Shown: piece after piece, positions 51,919-61,160 of the stretch
Position numbering within the stretch: position 1 is the first letter of the stretch
Layout: each line of letters starts with the position of its first letter
Origin: Pseudomonas sp. St316
Lineage (GTDB): Bacteria; Pseudomonadota; Gammaproteobacteria; Pseudomonadales; Pseudomonadaceae
Direction: 5' to 3'
Assembly: GCF_018325905.1 (NCBI RefSeq)
Contig: NZ_AP021901.1
Span: forward strand, 868,001 to 932,000
Length of the DNA stretch: 64,000 nt
The notes under the pieces: model-generated
Database searches by the model: none
Seen by the model: only the letters and a program-made list of their open reading frames with translations
What the model was told of the DNA's origin: nothing
Made by a program: the position numbers and the translations under genes

Positions 51919-51962
51919 AGGAGTGTGTGGTCTTCTTTTAATTTTGAAACAGGAGAACCCTG

Positions 51963-52934
51963 TTGTCCTCTCCCATCCCGGTTACCATCCTCAGCGGCTT
52001 CCTCGGCGCCGGAAAGACCACGCTGTTGCGCCATCTGCTCAAGGCCGAGCACGGCCTGAAAATCGCCGTGATCGAGAACGAATTCAGCGATGCCGGCATT
52101 GACACCCAACTGCTGGGCGACGAGCCGGTGCAAGTCATGACCCTGGCCAACGGTTGCGTGTGCTGCACCATCCACACCGACCTGACCAAGGCCCTGTACC
52201 TGTTGCTCGAGCGGCTGGACAGCGGCGAGATCGCCTTCGACCGCCTGGTGATCGAATGCACCGGCCTGGCTGATCCGGCCCCGGTGGCGCAGACGTTCTT
52301 CATCGACGAGGACCTGCGCGAGCGCTACATCCTCGATGGCATTCTGACCCTGGTGGACGCCGCGCACGCCGAGACCCACCTGACCCAAGCCATCGCCCAG
52401 GCCCAGGTTGGGTTTGCCGACCGCTTGCTCCTGAGCAAGACCGATTTGGTGGAGGCCGTTCATGTCCAGGCCCTGAGCGAGCGCCTGACGCGTATCAACC
52501 GGCGGGCGCCGATCAGGGTGGTCGAGCACGGCCAGATCGACCTGGCCGAACTGCTCGACATCCGTGGTTTCAATCTCAATGCCGACCTGGGCGCTGGGTT
52601 CAGCCTGCGGCCGGTGAGCAAGGTAACCACCGCCGACCGCATCAGCAGTCTGGTCCTGCGCACCGATCAGCCGCTGGATATCGACAGGCTCAGCGAGTTC
52701 ATGAACCAATTGCTGGAGGAGCATGGTAAGCAATTGCTGCGCTACAAGGGCGTGTTGAACATCGCGGGCGAACCCCGTCGGCTGGTGTTCCAGGGGGTGC
52801 TCAAGCTGTACGGTTTCGATTGGGACACCGAGTGGGCCCCAGAAGAACACCGCGAAAGCGTGATTGTGTTCATTGCCGACGAGTTGCCCGAAGAGAAGAT
52901 TCGTGCAGGCTTCGACGCTGTCCTCCTGCGATGA
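51963..52934 (+). CDS. yjiA: CobW/COG0523-family GTPase, YjiA-like
   Basis: 323-residue metal-linked GTPase. P-loop GFLGAGKTT (residues 12-20), the metal-binding CxCC motif C65-V-C67-C68 (NGCVCCTI), ECTGLADPAPV, SKTD for guanine recognition, and the C-terminal CobW_C domain (LLRYKGVLNIAGEPRRLVFQGVLKLYGFDW). TTG start at 51963 with AGGAG nine bases ahead; no ATG/GTG alternative is close enough. Family members deliver or buffer zinc or other metals. No Zur-type site was recognised upstream. Confidence 0.88.
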   Translation: MSSPIPVTILSGFLGAGKTTLLRHLLKAEHGLKIAVIENEFSDAGIDTQLLGDEPVQVMTLANGCVCCTIHTDLTKALYLLLERLDSGEIAFDRLVIECTGLADPAPVAQTFFIDEDLRERYILDGILTLVDAAHAETHLTQAIAQAQVGFADRLLLSKTDLVEAVHVQALSERLTRINRRAPIRVVEHGQIDLAELLDIRGFNLNADLGAGFSLRPVSKVTTADRISSLVLRTDQPLDIDRLSEFMNQLLEEHGKQLLRYKGVLNIAGEPRRLVFQGVLKLYGFDWDTEWAPEEHRESVIVFIADELPEEKIRAGFDAVLLR

Positions 52935-52997
52935 ATCGCCCTGGGGCAAGGGATAGATCCCCTCACCACATTCTCTGTGATTCGTTATTCCCGGCAT

Positions 52998-53528
52998 TCA
53001 GAGCAGGCTGAGAATAAACATCACCTTTGACCGTTCTTCTGTCTCGGCAAGATAGAGATAAGGTGAGCCTCGTAGCCTTAATCCTCCTACAGGTTTTTTA
53101 TGATCTGTCATGAGCGAGATGGGGGTGTGACTGGAAGTGATTTTTTCTCGTGTAATGAGGTTGTTCTGAGGATCGGCAAGGGTGAAAAGCGTCGGGTTCC
53201 TAGTGTTCTGATCTCTTGCGCCAAGCACTTCGAACCAATGTTTGCCCAACTGTTTGTTGTAGTGTTCGCCGCTATTTTTCAGGGTCAGGATATAGCCGTC
53301 GGCGGTATAGCCAAAGTGCAGCCGCAACGGCTCGCTGCGTACGTCATGCCCGTCAGGGCGCATGCCCAGCAGATCCGAGTGGTCGTGGGTCTGCGGCCTG
53401 CCAGTAAAGAACCCCCCGCTGAATGAACTGATGGTCGCCATCGCAGGTTTGCCATGCAGACTTTCCAGTAGATTGACGTGAGTCTTGAACATGCCGAGTG
53501 TTGCATAAAAAGATTGTTCACGGTCCAT
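52998..53528 (-). CDS. Unrecognised 176-residue protein
   Basis: I do not recognise this gene. The product begins MDREQSFYATLGMFKTHVNLLESLHGKPAMATIS, lacks a signal peptide or membrane helix, and is rich in short beta-type segments with His, Gly and aromatic residues (GGFFTGRPQTHDHSDLLGM, RLHFGYTADGYILTLKNSGEHYNKQLGKHWFEVLGA, LFTLADPQNNLITREKI, GSPYLYLAETEERSKVMFILSLL). Repeated F/Y-T-(A)D and G-x-x-L turns could mean a beta-trefoil or similar all-beta fold, which is only a guess. Base composition is more AT-rich than the flanking yjiA and glyA, and it is inserted in an otherwise conserved gene order, so it is probably acquired. AGGA lies about 12 bases before ATG 53528. Confidence 0.7.
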   Translation of the reverse strand: MDREQSFYATLGMFKTHVNLLESLHGKPAMATISSFSGGFFTGRPQTHDHSDLLGMRPDGHDVRSEPLRLHFGYTADGYILTLKNSGEHYNKQLGKHWFEVLGARDQNTRNPTLFTLADPQNNLITREKITSSHTPISLMTDHKKPVGGLRLRGSPYLYLAETEERSKVMFILSLL

Positions 53529-53678
53529 GTGAATATGAGTCCTGTCTTGAATGATTAAGTTTGGGGTGGCGCGAACGGGATCTTATTAACTTACTAATGG
53601 TGCGTGGGGTTTTCTATATTGCAGGACATTAAGTACTGGCTTGCCTGGGTTATTTGATTTTGCTTTTACAAGACCCAT

Positions 53679-53711
53679 AAAAAAGGCCCGCATCTTTCGA
53701 TGCGGGCCTTT
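53679..53711 (-). terminator. Rho-independent terminator of glyA
   Basis: On the minus strand AAAGGCCCGCATC, loop GAAA, GATGCGGGCCTTT followed by further T residues (the A-run 53679-53684 on the plus strand). It begins 21 bases after the glyA stop. Confidence 0.93.
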
Positions 53712-53731
53712 CAGCGACGCTGGTGAGCGGA

Positions 53732-54985
53732 TTAAGCGCCGTAGACCGGCAGCTTCTTGCAGATGGCCTTGACCTTCTCACGTACGGCGTCGATGACCGC
53801 TTCGTTGTTCAGGTCCGCCAGGATGTCGCAGATCCAGCCGGCCAGTTCCTTGCACTCGGCTTCCTTGAAACCGCGAGTGGTCACCGCAGGGGTGCCGAAG
53901 CGCAGGCCCGAGGTCACGAACGGAGAGCGCGGGTCGTTTGGCACCGAGTTCTTGTTGACGGTGATGAACGCCTTGCCCAACGCCGCGTCGGCGTCTTTGC
54001 CGGAGATCTCTTGCTTGATCAGCGAGAGCAGGAACAGGTGGTTTTCAGTACCGCCGGACACCACGTCGAAACCGCGCTCGATGAACACGCCGGCCATGGC
54101 CTTGGCATTCTTCACCACTTGTTGCTGGTAGGTCTTGAACTCAGGTTGCAGCGCTTCCTTGAAGCAGATCGCCTTGGCGGCGATCACGTGTTCCAGCGGG
54201 CCACCTTGGGCGCCCGGGAAGACGGCGGAGTTCAGCTTCTTCTCGATGTCAGCGTTGGCGCGAGCCAGGATCAGGCCGCCACGTGGACCGCGCAGGGTCT
54301 TGTGCGTGGTGGTGGTGACCACGTCGGCGAATGGCACCGGGTTCGGGTAGACGCCAGCGGCGACCAGGCCGGCAACGTGGGCCATGTCGACGAACAGGTA
54401 GGCACCGACCTTGTCGGCGATCTCGCGGAAACGCGGGAAGTCGAGGACTTGCGAGTAGGCGGAGAAACCGGCCACGATCATTTTCGGCTTGTGCTCGAGG
54501 GCCAGGCGCTCGACTTCGTCGTAGTCGATCAGGCCGTTGCCGTCGATGCCGTACTGGACGGCGTTGTACAGCTTGCCGGAGGAGGAAACGCTGGCGCCGT
54601 GGGTCAGGTGGCCGCCGTGGGCCAGGCTCATACCCAGGATGGTGTCACCGGCCGACAGCAGCGCCAGGTACACAGCGGCGTTGGCTTGGGAGCCTGCGTG
54701 TGGCTGGACGTTGGCATAGTCGGCACCGAACAGTTGCTTGGCGCGGTCGATGGCCAGTTGCTCGACCACGTCGACGTACTCGCAACCACCGTAGTAACGC
54801 TTGCCCGGGTAGCCTTCGGCGTACTTGTTGGTCAGTACCGAGCCTTGAGCTTCCATCACCGCGGGGCTGGTGTAGTTTTCCGAAGCGATCAGCTCAATGT
54901 GCTCTTCCTGGCGCTGAGCTTCTTGCTCCATGGCGGCAAAGAGATCGGCGTCGTACTTGGCAATAGTCAAATCACGGCTGAACAT
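53732..54985 (-). CDS. glyA: Serine hydroxymethyltransferase
   Basis: 417-residue PLP enzyme converting serine and tetrahydrofolate to glycine and methylene-tetrahydrofolate. [28 protein letters not shown], and the PLP lysine in [14 protein letters not shown] are intact. ATG at 54985 ([12 protein letters not shown]) is the family start; GAGGAC precedes it. A strong terminator follows. Corresponds in position to glyA3 (PA4602) of P. aeruginosa, one of several SHMT copies in the genus. Confidence 0.96.
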   Translation of the reverse strand: MFSRDLTIAKYDADLFAAMEQEAQRQEEHIELIASENYTSPAVMEAQGSVLTNKYAEGYPGKRYYGGCEYVDVVEQLAIDRAKQLFGADYANVQPHAGSQANAAVYLALLSAGDTILGMSLAHGGHLTHGASVSSSGKLYNAVQYGIDGNGLIDYDEVERLALEHKPKMIVAGFSAYSQVLDFPRFREIADKVGAYLFVDMAHVAGLVAAGVYPNPVPFADVVTTTTHKTLRGPRGGLILARANADIEKKLNSAVFPGAQGGPLEHVIAAKAICFKEALQPEFKTYQQQVVKNAKAMAGVFIERGFDVVSGGTENHLFLLSLIKQEISGKDADAALGKAFITVNKNSVPNDPRSPFVTSGLRFGTPAVTTRGFKEAECKELAGWICDILADLNNEAVIDAVREKVKAICKKLPVYGA

Positions 54986-55108
54986 GGCGGTCCTCAAGGA
55001 TCGGGGCAGAAAAGGGGGGCATTCTACCTCAACCGGTTTTGGAAGGCATATGAAAGGGCGTCATGTCGCGGACGAATGGGTTTCACCTATGAGGAGGGTC
55101 GCCCATGC

Positions 55109-55187
55109 CGGCCTCATCGCGGGCAAGCCTTGCTCCCACGCAAGCCTGCATTCCCCAGTGGGAGCAAGGCTTGCCCGCGAGAGGCCG
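55109..55187. repeat. REP pair, family B, outward-inverted
   Basis: TCGCGGGCAAGCCTTGCTCC at 55117-55136 and GGAGCAAGGCTTGCCCGCGA at 55161-55180, flanked by GGCCTC and GAGGCC. CCCAC/GTGGG ends face each other across 18 bases. Lies in the gap between the glyA promoter and the end of morA. Confidence 0.88.
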
Positions 55188-55206
55188 GCCCAGAGGGTAC
55201 AAGGCT

Positions 55207-58200
55207 TTAGTCGAGCATGAACAACGCATCATTGCTGAACTGCGCTTCAAACCGGGTGGCCGGCATCGGCCGGCCGAACAGGTAGCCCTGGACTTCGTCG
55301 CAACCGTGTTCGCGCAAGAAGTCCAGTTGCTCGTGGGTCTCGACACCCTCGGCGATCACCGCCAGGTTGAGGCTGTGGGCCATGGCGATGATCGCCCGGG
55401 CAATCTGCGCATCCTGCTCGCCGGACGGCAAGCCGTCGACGAAGGTGCGGTCGATCTTCAGCACGTCGATGGGGAATTGCTTGAGGTAGTTGAGCGACGA
55501 ATAACCGGTGCCGAAGTCATCCACGGCGATGCTCAGGCCCAGGTTTTTCAACCCGGCCAGGATCTGCATCGCTTCGCTGACTTCGCGCATCAGGATACTT
55601 TCGGTCAGTTCCAGCTCCAGGCAGGCCGGCGGCAGGCCGGTGCTGCGCAGGATATCGGCGATGCGCGTACCCAACTGGCCGTCGGAGAACTGCCGGGCCG
55701 AAATGTTGACCGAGACCTTCGGCACCCGGACCTTGGCCTGGTGCCACGTCCTGAGCTGCCGACAGGCTTCGGTGATGACCCAGTCGCCGACGTCTACCAC
55801 CAAGCCGAGCTCTTCGAGTACCGGGATGAAATCTCCCGGCGGCACCAACCCGCGTCGCGGATGGCGCCAGCGCAGCAGGGCCTCGGCGCCGGTCAAACGT
55901 TTGCCATCGCCGCTGAACTGCGGTTGGTAATACAGCACGAACTCGTTCTGTTCCAAGGCGTGGCGCAAATCGCTTTCCAGCTCCAGGCGCTCCAGGGCGC
56001 TGGCGTTCATGTCGGCCTGATAGAACTGGAAGTTGTTCTTGCCGCGTTCCTTGGCGTGATACATGGCCGTGTCGGCGTTCTTCATCAACTGGCTCAGTTC
56101 GTTGCCGTCCTGGGGGCTCAGGGCGATACCGATACTGGCGGTGACGAAGAACTCCCGGCCTTCGAGCACGAATGGCCGGACCAGGCTGGCGAGGATCTGC
56201 TCGGCCACGGTAATGGCCCGGTTCAACGCCATCTCGCGGCTGGCGCGTGGTTGCAGCAGCAGGGTGAATTCGTCGCCGCCCATGCGCGCCACGGTGTCGT
56301 CGTCGGCGACGCAACCGAGCAGCCGCGTGGCCATTTCCTTGAGCATCCGGTCGCCGGCGGCATGGCCCAGGGAGTCGTTGATCGGCTTGAAACGGTCGAG
56401 GTCAAGGAACATCAGCACGACCCAGCTCTTCTGCCGCTCGGCCGCTTGCAGCGCGGTGTGCAGGCGGTCCTGGAACAAGGTGCGGTTGGGCAGGTGGGTC
56501 AGGGCGTCGTAGTAGGCCAGGCGATGGATGCGCTGCTCGCTGGCCTTGCGTTCGCTGATGTCACTGAAAAAGCACACGTAGCTGGCCAGGTCGCCTTCGT
56601 CATCCAGCACCGCGGTGATACCGACCCAGGCCGGGTAATGCTCGCCATTGCGACGCTTGAGCCAGACTTCGCCTTCCCAGGTGCTGTGCTGTTGCAGCTG
56701 CTTGAGCACGTAGCGCAAGTGGGCTTCCTGCTGTTCGTCCACGGTCAGCATGTTGGGCAACTGGTCCAGCACCTGCGACACGGCATAACCGCTGACGCGA
56801 CTGAAGGCTTCGTTGGCCTGGACGATATAGCCCGCCGGGTCGGTGATCAGGATTGCCGAAGTCGAATGCTCGAAGACCGTGGCGGCCATGCGCAGGTCTT
56901 TTTCCGCGCGCCGCTGTTGGCTGATGTCGCGGCCGACGCCAAGCACGCCTTCGAACGTGCCGCTTTCATCCCACACCAGCACCAGCCGCAGTTCGATGGG
57001 GATCTTGCGCCCGTCGGCACGCAGGCAGTCGAACAGGAACAGCTGGGTCTGCATCTGGTTGCGCAGCTCGGCCAGTTGTTCGGGTTTGTCGAGGGCCTTG
57101 CTGACCCGGTCCATCAGGCTGTAGATGCCGGTCAGTTGTTGCGGATTGGCGATGATCGATTGCCAGCCGTTCTGGAAGATCCAGTCGGCGGTGTAGCCCA
57201 GCACCGCTTGTACCGACGGGCTGACGTAGTTGAGCGAAAGCTTGTTGTCGGTGGAGAAAATCACGTCACTGATGCTTTCGGCGAGCATCCGGTAGCGTTG
57301 CTCGCTGTCACGCAGCGATTCGCTGGCCTCGATCTGCTCGGTGACATCCTTGGCCACGCCGATGATTCGTGTCACCTGGTTATCCCGGTCCCGGGCCAGG
57401 GCCTGTTCGCGGATGTCGAAGCAGCGCCATTTGCCGTTGCGATGGCGAAAGCGCAGTTGGCATTGCAACAATTGCGTGTACCCGCCCCGCCGTTGTGCCT
57501 GGCGCAGGCTGTGGTAGTGATCGGCATCGTCGCTGTGCAGCAGGATTTCCCAGAAGTACTCGCCCATCTGGTGCAGTTCGGTGCGGTCGTACCCCAGGGT
57601 CTGGCCCAGGTGGTGGTTGCTGAAGATCATCCGCTGGCTGATGACGTCCTGCACATAGAGATGATCCGGCACGGTGCGCACCACGTCGGACCAGAAACCC
57701 TCGCGTTCGAGCAGCGAGAGCTCGATCAGCTTGCGGCTGGTGATGTCACTGATGCTCAGGATGACCGCGTTATGGTCTTGCTGTTTTTCCGGCAGGCGCA
57801 GCACCAGCCACAGGTGCTGGTCGCGGCCGTGAGCGTCCTGGAGCTTGATTTCCAGTTCCAGTTGCTTGTGTTGATCGAGCAGCGCCTCGAGCAGCTTCGA
57901 GCCAACGGGGTTGTTGTCCTGCGCACCCTTGCCGACCAGCAGTTGCCAGGCCTGATCGCAGGAATCGACGTTGAGCAGTTTCAACGCCATCTGGTTGACT
58001 TCGGTGACGTGAACTTCCTGGCGCAATTGCTCGAGTAGATGGGAGGTTTTCGTCCAGGCGCGCAATTGATCGCCCGTGTGCAGGCCGGTCCGCTCAAAAA
58101 AGGCCTTGAGCCCCGACAGGTCGAGCACGCACAGGGCCACGCCAGTGCCTTCGAAAATATCCTGGTAGCGTCGCCGACCCTCATGCAACTGCCGCTGACG

Positions 58201-59055
58201 TCGGCGCATGTTCAAGAGCGCAATCACCGGCAACAACGAAAACGCCAGGCCCAGCAGGCATTTGCCAATGAAGGCCGGCAGCAGTTGTTCGATCACCTGG
58301 CGACGGTCGAACAGCCCCCGCAGTTGCCAGTCGCTGCTGCTCAAGGGCACGGTCAGTACGGTGTTCTCCAGGTCATCCGGGGATAAATGGGTAGGGCTGC
58401 TCGAGGGCAGGCTTTCGTCGCGGCTGATGATCTGCTGGTTGAGACGGTTCTCCACCAGCCACAGCGGGCGCAACCCCATATCGGTCTGCTTGGTCAGGGT
58501 GGCGAAAAAGGTCGGGTCCAGGCGCAAGGCCCAGTAGCCACGGCTGCTACCGCTGGCCTGGTGCAGCAGTAGATGCACGACGGAGCCGTCTTCGGCATTG
58601 CTGAAATAATGGGCCTGGGCCCGGCTGCGCCGCACCAGTTCACCCAGGTAATCGGCGTCAAGGCTGTCGGGGTCGCTGTCGCTGAGTACCCGGCCGGAAG
58701 GGCTCAGCAGTGCCAGGCTGCGCAATTGGGGTAGCGATTGCTGGAGTTTGCGCACCAGGGCCTGCTGTTCGTCGGCGGTCTGTGGTTGTTCGACGATTGG
58801 TAGCAAGTTGAGTGCGATTTGCGCGTTCAGGGCCATGTTCAGGCTGACCTGCGACGCGAGATCGGCGGTGTAGTCGATGGTGTATTGGCGCTGTTGCTGT
58901 TGGGTTTCGCGCAGTTGGTCGAGCAATTGCCAGAACAGCAAGCCCAGCAATAGCAGCACCAGCGTCGCCAGCGCGCCCTTCAATGTCCCGCGCAGGGGCG
59001 AGCCGGGCACGACAGCGGGTGCGCGAGGGGACAGGGGCGGCGTGACGTTGGACAA
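55207..59055 (-). CDS. morA: Membrane-bound diguanylate cyclase/phosphodiesterase MorA
   Basis: 1282-residue c-di-GMP enzyme. Membrane helix at about residues 27-46, periplasmic sensor region, second helix near 262-282, a run of PAS domains (about 300-830), GGDEF domain ([12 protein letters not shown], about 840-1005) and EAL domain ([46 protein letters not shown]; about 1020-1270). Catalytic motifs of both domains are intact; the GGDEF inhibitory RxxD motif is not evident at its usual distance. Position next to glyA and the domain order match P. aeruginosa MorA (PA4601), which controls flagellar timing and biofilm formation. Confidence 0.93.
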   Translation of the reverse strand: MSNVTPPLSPRAPAVVPGSPLRGTLKGALATLVLLLLGLLFWQLLDQLRETQQQQRQYTIDYTADLASQVSLNMALNAQIALNLLPIVEQPQTADEQQALVRKLQQSLPQLRSLALLSPSGRVLSDSDPDSLDADYLGELVRRSRAQAHYFSNAEDGSVVHLLLHQASGSSRGYWALRLDPTFFATLTKQTDMGLRPLWLVENRLNQQIISRDESLPSSSPTHLSPDDLENTVLTVPLSSSDWQLRGLFDRRQVIEQLLPAFIGKCLLGLAFSLLPVIALLNMRRRQRQLHEGRRRYQDIFEGTGVALCVLDLSGLKAFFERTGLHTGDQLRAWTKTSHLLEQLRQEVHVTEVNQMALKLLNVDSCDQAWQLLVGKGAQDNNPVGSKLLEALLDQHKQLELEIKLQDAHGRDQHLWLVLRLPEKQQDHNAVILSISDITSRKLIELSLLEREGFWSDVVRTVPDHLYVQDVISQRMIFSNHHLGQTLGYDRTELHQMGEYFWEILLHSDDADHYHSLRQAQRRGGYTQLLQCQLRFRHRNGKWRCFDIREQALARDRDNQVTRIIGVAKDVTEQIEASESLRDSEQRYRMLAESISDVIFSTDNKLSLNYVSPSVQAVLGYTADWIFQNGWQSIIANPQQLTGIYSLMDRVSKALDKPEQLAELRNQMQTQLFLFDCLRADGRKIPIELRLVLVWDESGTFEGVLGVGRDISQQRRAEKDLRMAATVFEHSTSAILITDPAGYIVQANEAFSRVSGYAVSQVLDQLPNMLTVDEQQEAHLRYVLKQLQQHSTWEGEVWLKRRNGEHYPAWVGITAVLDDEGDLASYVCFFSDISERKASEQRIHRLAYYDALTHLPNRTLFQDRLHTALQAAERQKSWVVLMFLDLDRFKPINDSLGHAAGDRMLKEMATRLLGCVADDDTVARMGGDEFTLLLQPRASREMALNRAITVAEQILASLVRPFVLEGREFFVTASIGIALSPQDGNELSQLMKNADTAMYHAKERGKNNFQFYQADMNASALERLELESDLRHALEQNEFVLYYQPQFSGDGKRLTGAEALLRWRHPRRGLVPPGDFIPVLEELGLVVDVGDWVITEACRQLRTWHQAKVRVPKVSVNISARQFSDGQLGTRIADILRSTGLPPACLELELTESILMREVSEAMQILAGLKNLGLSIAVDDFGTGYSSLNYLKQFPIDVLKIDRTFVDGLPSGEQDAQIARAIIAMAHSLNLAVIAEGVETHEQLDFLREHGCDEVQGYLFGRPMPATRFEAQFSNDALFMLD

Positions 59056-59326
59056 GCTGTAATCCTGCGGTTTGCTGGACTGGCGCGACGTGCACTATAA
59101 GCCGGACGCCCGAAGGGCGGCTAGCATGCCTTGACTTGTGGCAAAGTGCCAGTCCTTGGCGGCTGGACCTTGACCGACGGTTGAGGTAGCTTTGCCGGTC
59201 AAACAAGAGCGTTCCAGCTCCAGATTCCCAGGCTCTATCCGCGCGCAGGCATTGATGACCGTCAAGTGCCGGCGCCGCGCATGGCCTGGCTCGTTCTTTT
59301 CACCTGTCACTGACGCTAGGTTCACC
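59056..59326. other. Divergent morA/ettA promoter region
   Basis: 271 bases with no credible gene. TTGACT at 59132 and TTGACC near 59169 could serve as -35 elements for ettA, but no good -10 partner is seen. Confidence 0.4.
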
Positions 59327-60991
59327 ATGGCTCAATACGTCTTCACCATGCATCGGCTGAGCAAAGTTGTTCCGCCGAAGCGGGAAATCCTGAAAAATAT
59401 TTCACTGTCCTTCTTTCCCGGCGCCAAGATCGGCGTACTGGGTCTCAACGGTTCGGGTAAATCCACGCTGTTGAAAATCATGGCTGGCGTCGATAACGAA
59501 TTCGACGGCGAAGCCCGCCCGATGCCGGACCTGAACATCGGCTACCTGCCCCAGGAACCTCAGCTGGATCCGACCAAGACCGTCCGTGAAGTGGTCGAGG
59601 AAGCGGTCAGCGTGATCAAGGACGCCCAGGCGCGCCTCGACGAGGTCTATGCCGCCTACGCCGATCCGGATGCCGACTTCGACAAGCTGGCTGCCGAACA
59701 GGCCAAGCTCGAAGCGATCCTGCAAGCCAGCGACGGCCACAACCTGGACCGCCAGCTGGAAGTCGCCGCCGATGCGTTGCGCCTGCCGGCCTGGGACGCG
59801 AAGGTCGAACACCTGTCCGGTGGTGAGAAGCGCCGCGTGGCCCTGTGCCGCCTGCTGCTGTCGGCCCCGGACATGCTGCTGCTCGACGAACCGACCAACC
59901 ACTTGGACGCCGATTCCGTCGCCTGGCTCGAACACTTCCTGCACGACTTCCCAGGCACCGTGGTGGCGATCACGCACGACCGTTACTTCCTGGACAACGT
60001 CGCCGGCTGGATCCTGGAACTGGACCGCGGCGCGGGCATTCCGTACGAAGGCAACTATTCGGGCTGGCTGGAAGCCAAGTCCGATCGTCTGGCCCAGGAA
60101 TCCAAGCAGCAGTCGGCCCATGAAAAAGCCATGAAGGAAGAACTGGAATGGGTGCGCAAAGGCGCCAAGGCCCGCCAGTCCAAATCCAAGGCACGTCTGC
60201 AACGCTTCGAGGAAATGCAATCCCAGGAATTCCAGAAGCGCAGCGAAACCAACGAGATCTACATCCCGGCCGGTCCGCGCCTGGGTGACAAGGTCATCGA
60301 GTTCAAGAACGTCACCAAGGGCTATGGCGACCGCGTGCTGATCGACAACCTGTCGTTCTCCATGCCCAAAGGTGCCATCGTCGGTGTCATCGGTGGTAAC
60401 GGCGCGGGTAAATCCACGCTGTTTCGCATGTTGATGGGCAAGGAAACGCCGGATTCGGGCAGCATCGAAATCGGTGAAACCGTGCAACTGGCCTGCGTCG
60501 ACCAGAGCCGCGAAGACCTGGACGGCAGCAAGACCGTGTTCCAGCAGATCTCCGACGGTTCCGACCAGATCCGCATCGGCAACTATGAAATCCCGTCGCG
60601 CACTTATGTGGGCCGCTTCAACTTCAAGGGCGGCGACCAGCAGAAGTTCGTCAAGGACTTGTCCGGTGGTGAGCGCGGTCGCTTGCACCTGGCGCTGACC
60701 CTGAAGGAGGGCGGCAACGTCCTGCTGCTCGACGAACCGTCCAACGACCTCGACGTCGAAACCCTGCGTTCCCTGGAGGAAGCCTTGCTGGACTTCCCGG
60801 GCGCCGCCATTGTGATCTCCCACGATCGGTGGTTCCTCGACCGCGTGGCGACCCACATCCTGGCGTACGAAGACGACTCGCAAGCGGTGTTCTTCGAAGG
60901 CAACTACACCGAGTACGAAGCCGATCGCAAGAAACGCCTTGGCGAGGCGGCTGCCCAGCCGCATCGCGTACGGCACAAGAAACTGGCCTGA
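59327..60991 (+). CDS. ettA: Energy-dependent translational throttle protein EttA
   Basis: 554-residue ABC-F ATPase that binds the ribosomal E site and restrains translation when ADP is high. Two ATPase domains: Walker A GLNGSGKST and GGNGAGKST, signatures LSGGEKRRVALCRLLL and LSGGERGRLHLALTL, Walker B LLLDEPTNHLD and LLLDEPSNDLD. The P-site-contacting linker is the basic helix EKAMKEELEWVRKGAKARQSKSKARLQRF. ATG 59327 (MAQYVFTMHRLSKVVPPKREIL) is the conserved start. A strong terminator follows. Confidence 0.97.
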   Translation: MAQYVFTMHRLSKVVPPKREILKNISLSFFPGAKIGVLGLNGSGKSTLLKIMAGVDNEFDGEARPMPDLNIGYLPQEPQLDPTKTVREVVEEAVSVIKDAQARLDEVYAAYADPDADFDKLAAEQAKLEAILQASDGHNLDRQLEVAADALRLPAWDAKVEHLSGGEKRRVALCRLLLSAPDMLLLDEPTNHLDADSVAWLEHFLHDFPGTVVAITHDRYFLDNVAGWILELDRGAGIPYEGNYSGWLEAKSDRLAQESKQQSAHEKAMKEELEWVRKGAKARQSKSKARLQRFEEMQSQEFQKRSETNEIYIPAGPRLGDKVIEFKNVTKGYGDRVLIDNLSFSMPKGAIVGVIGGNGAGKSTLFRMLMGKETPDSGSIEIGETVQLACVDQSREDLDGSKTVFQQISDGSDQIRIGNYEIPSRTYVGRFNFKGGDQQKFVKDLSGGERGRLHLALTLKEGGNVLLLDEPSNDLDVETLRSLEEALLDFPGAAIVISHDRWFLDRVATHILAYEDDSQAVFFEGNYTEYEADRKKRLGEAAAQPHRVRHKKLA

Positions 60992-61007
60992 TTCGGTCAG
61001 TTGCATG

Positions 61008-61038
61008 AAAAACGGAGCCCTTGAAGGCTCCGTTTTTT
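61008..61038 (+). terminator. Rho-independent terminator of ettA
   Basis: AAAAACGGAGCC, loop CTTGAA, GGCTCCGTTTTTT, 16 bases after the ettA stop. The A-run on the left would also allow use from the minus strand. Confidence 0.92.
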
Positions 61039-61056
61039 ATGGAGGGCGCAATTCCT

Positions 61057-61146
61057 TGTGGGAGCGAGCCTGCTCGCGATGGCGGTGGGTCTGCCTGCAT
61101 CAATGTTAAATGTGCCGCCGTCATCGCGAGCAAGCTCGCTCCCACA
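61057..61146. repeat. REPIN, family A variant
   Basis: TGTGGGAGCGAGCCTGCTCG from 61057 (one T-to-C change in the left core) and ATCGCGAGCAAGCTCGCTCC with CACA ending at 61146. It lies between convergent ettA and lanM. Confidence 0.9.
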
Positions 61147-61160
61147 GGTTTTTTGGCTGT

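Larger units (their letters stand above)
51590..51962. other. Repeat-filled intergenic region after ybdD
   Basis: The 373-base gap contains two nearly identical REPINs (51618-51707, 51829-51918) and, between them, a tandem array of a 37-39-base unit. No gene is present. A short spacer with AGGAG then leads to the TTG start of the GTPase gene. Confidence 0.8.

Noticed and set aside
55105..58038. 977-codon plus-strand open frame
   Set aside because: Antisense to morA, whose GGDEF and EAL motifs are unmistakable; long antisense frames are common in GC-rich DNA.
59402..61006. 534-codon minus-strand open frame
   Set aside because: Shadow of ettA, which has both ABC domains on the plus strand.
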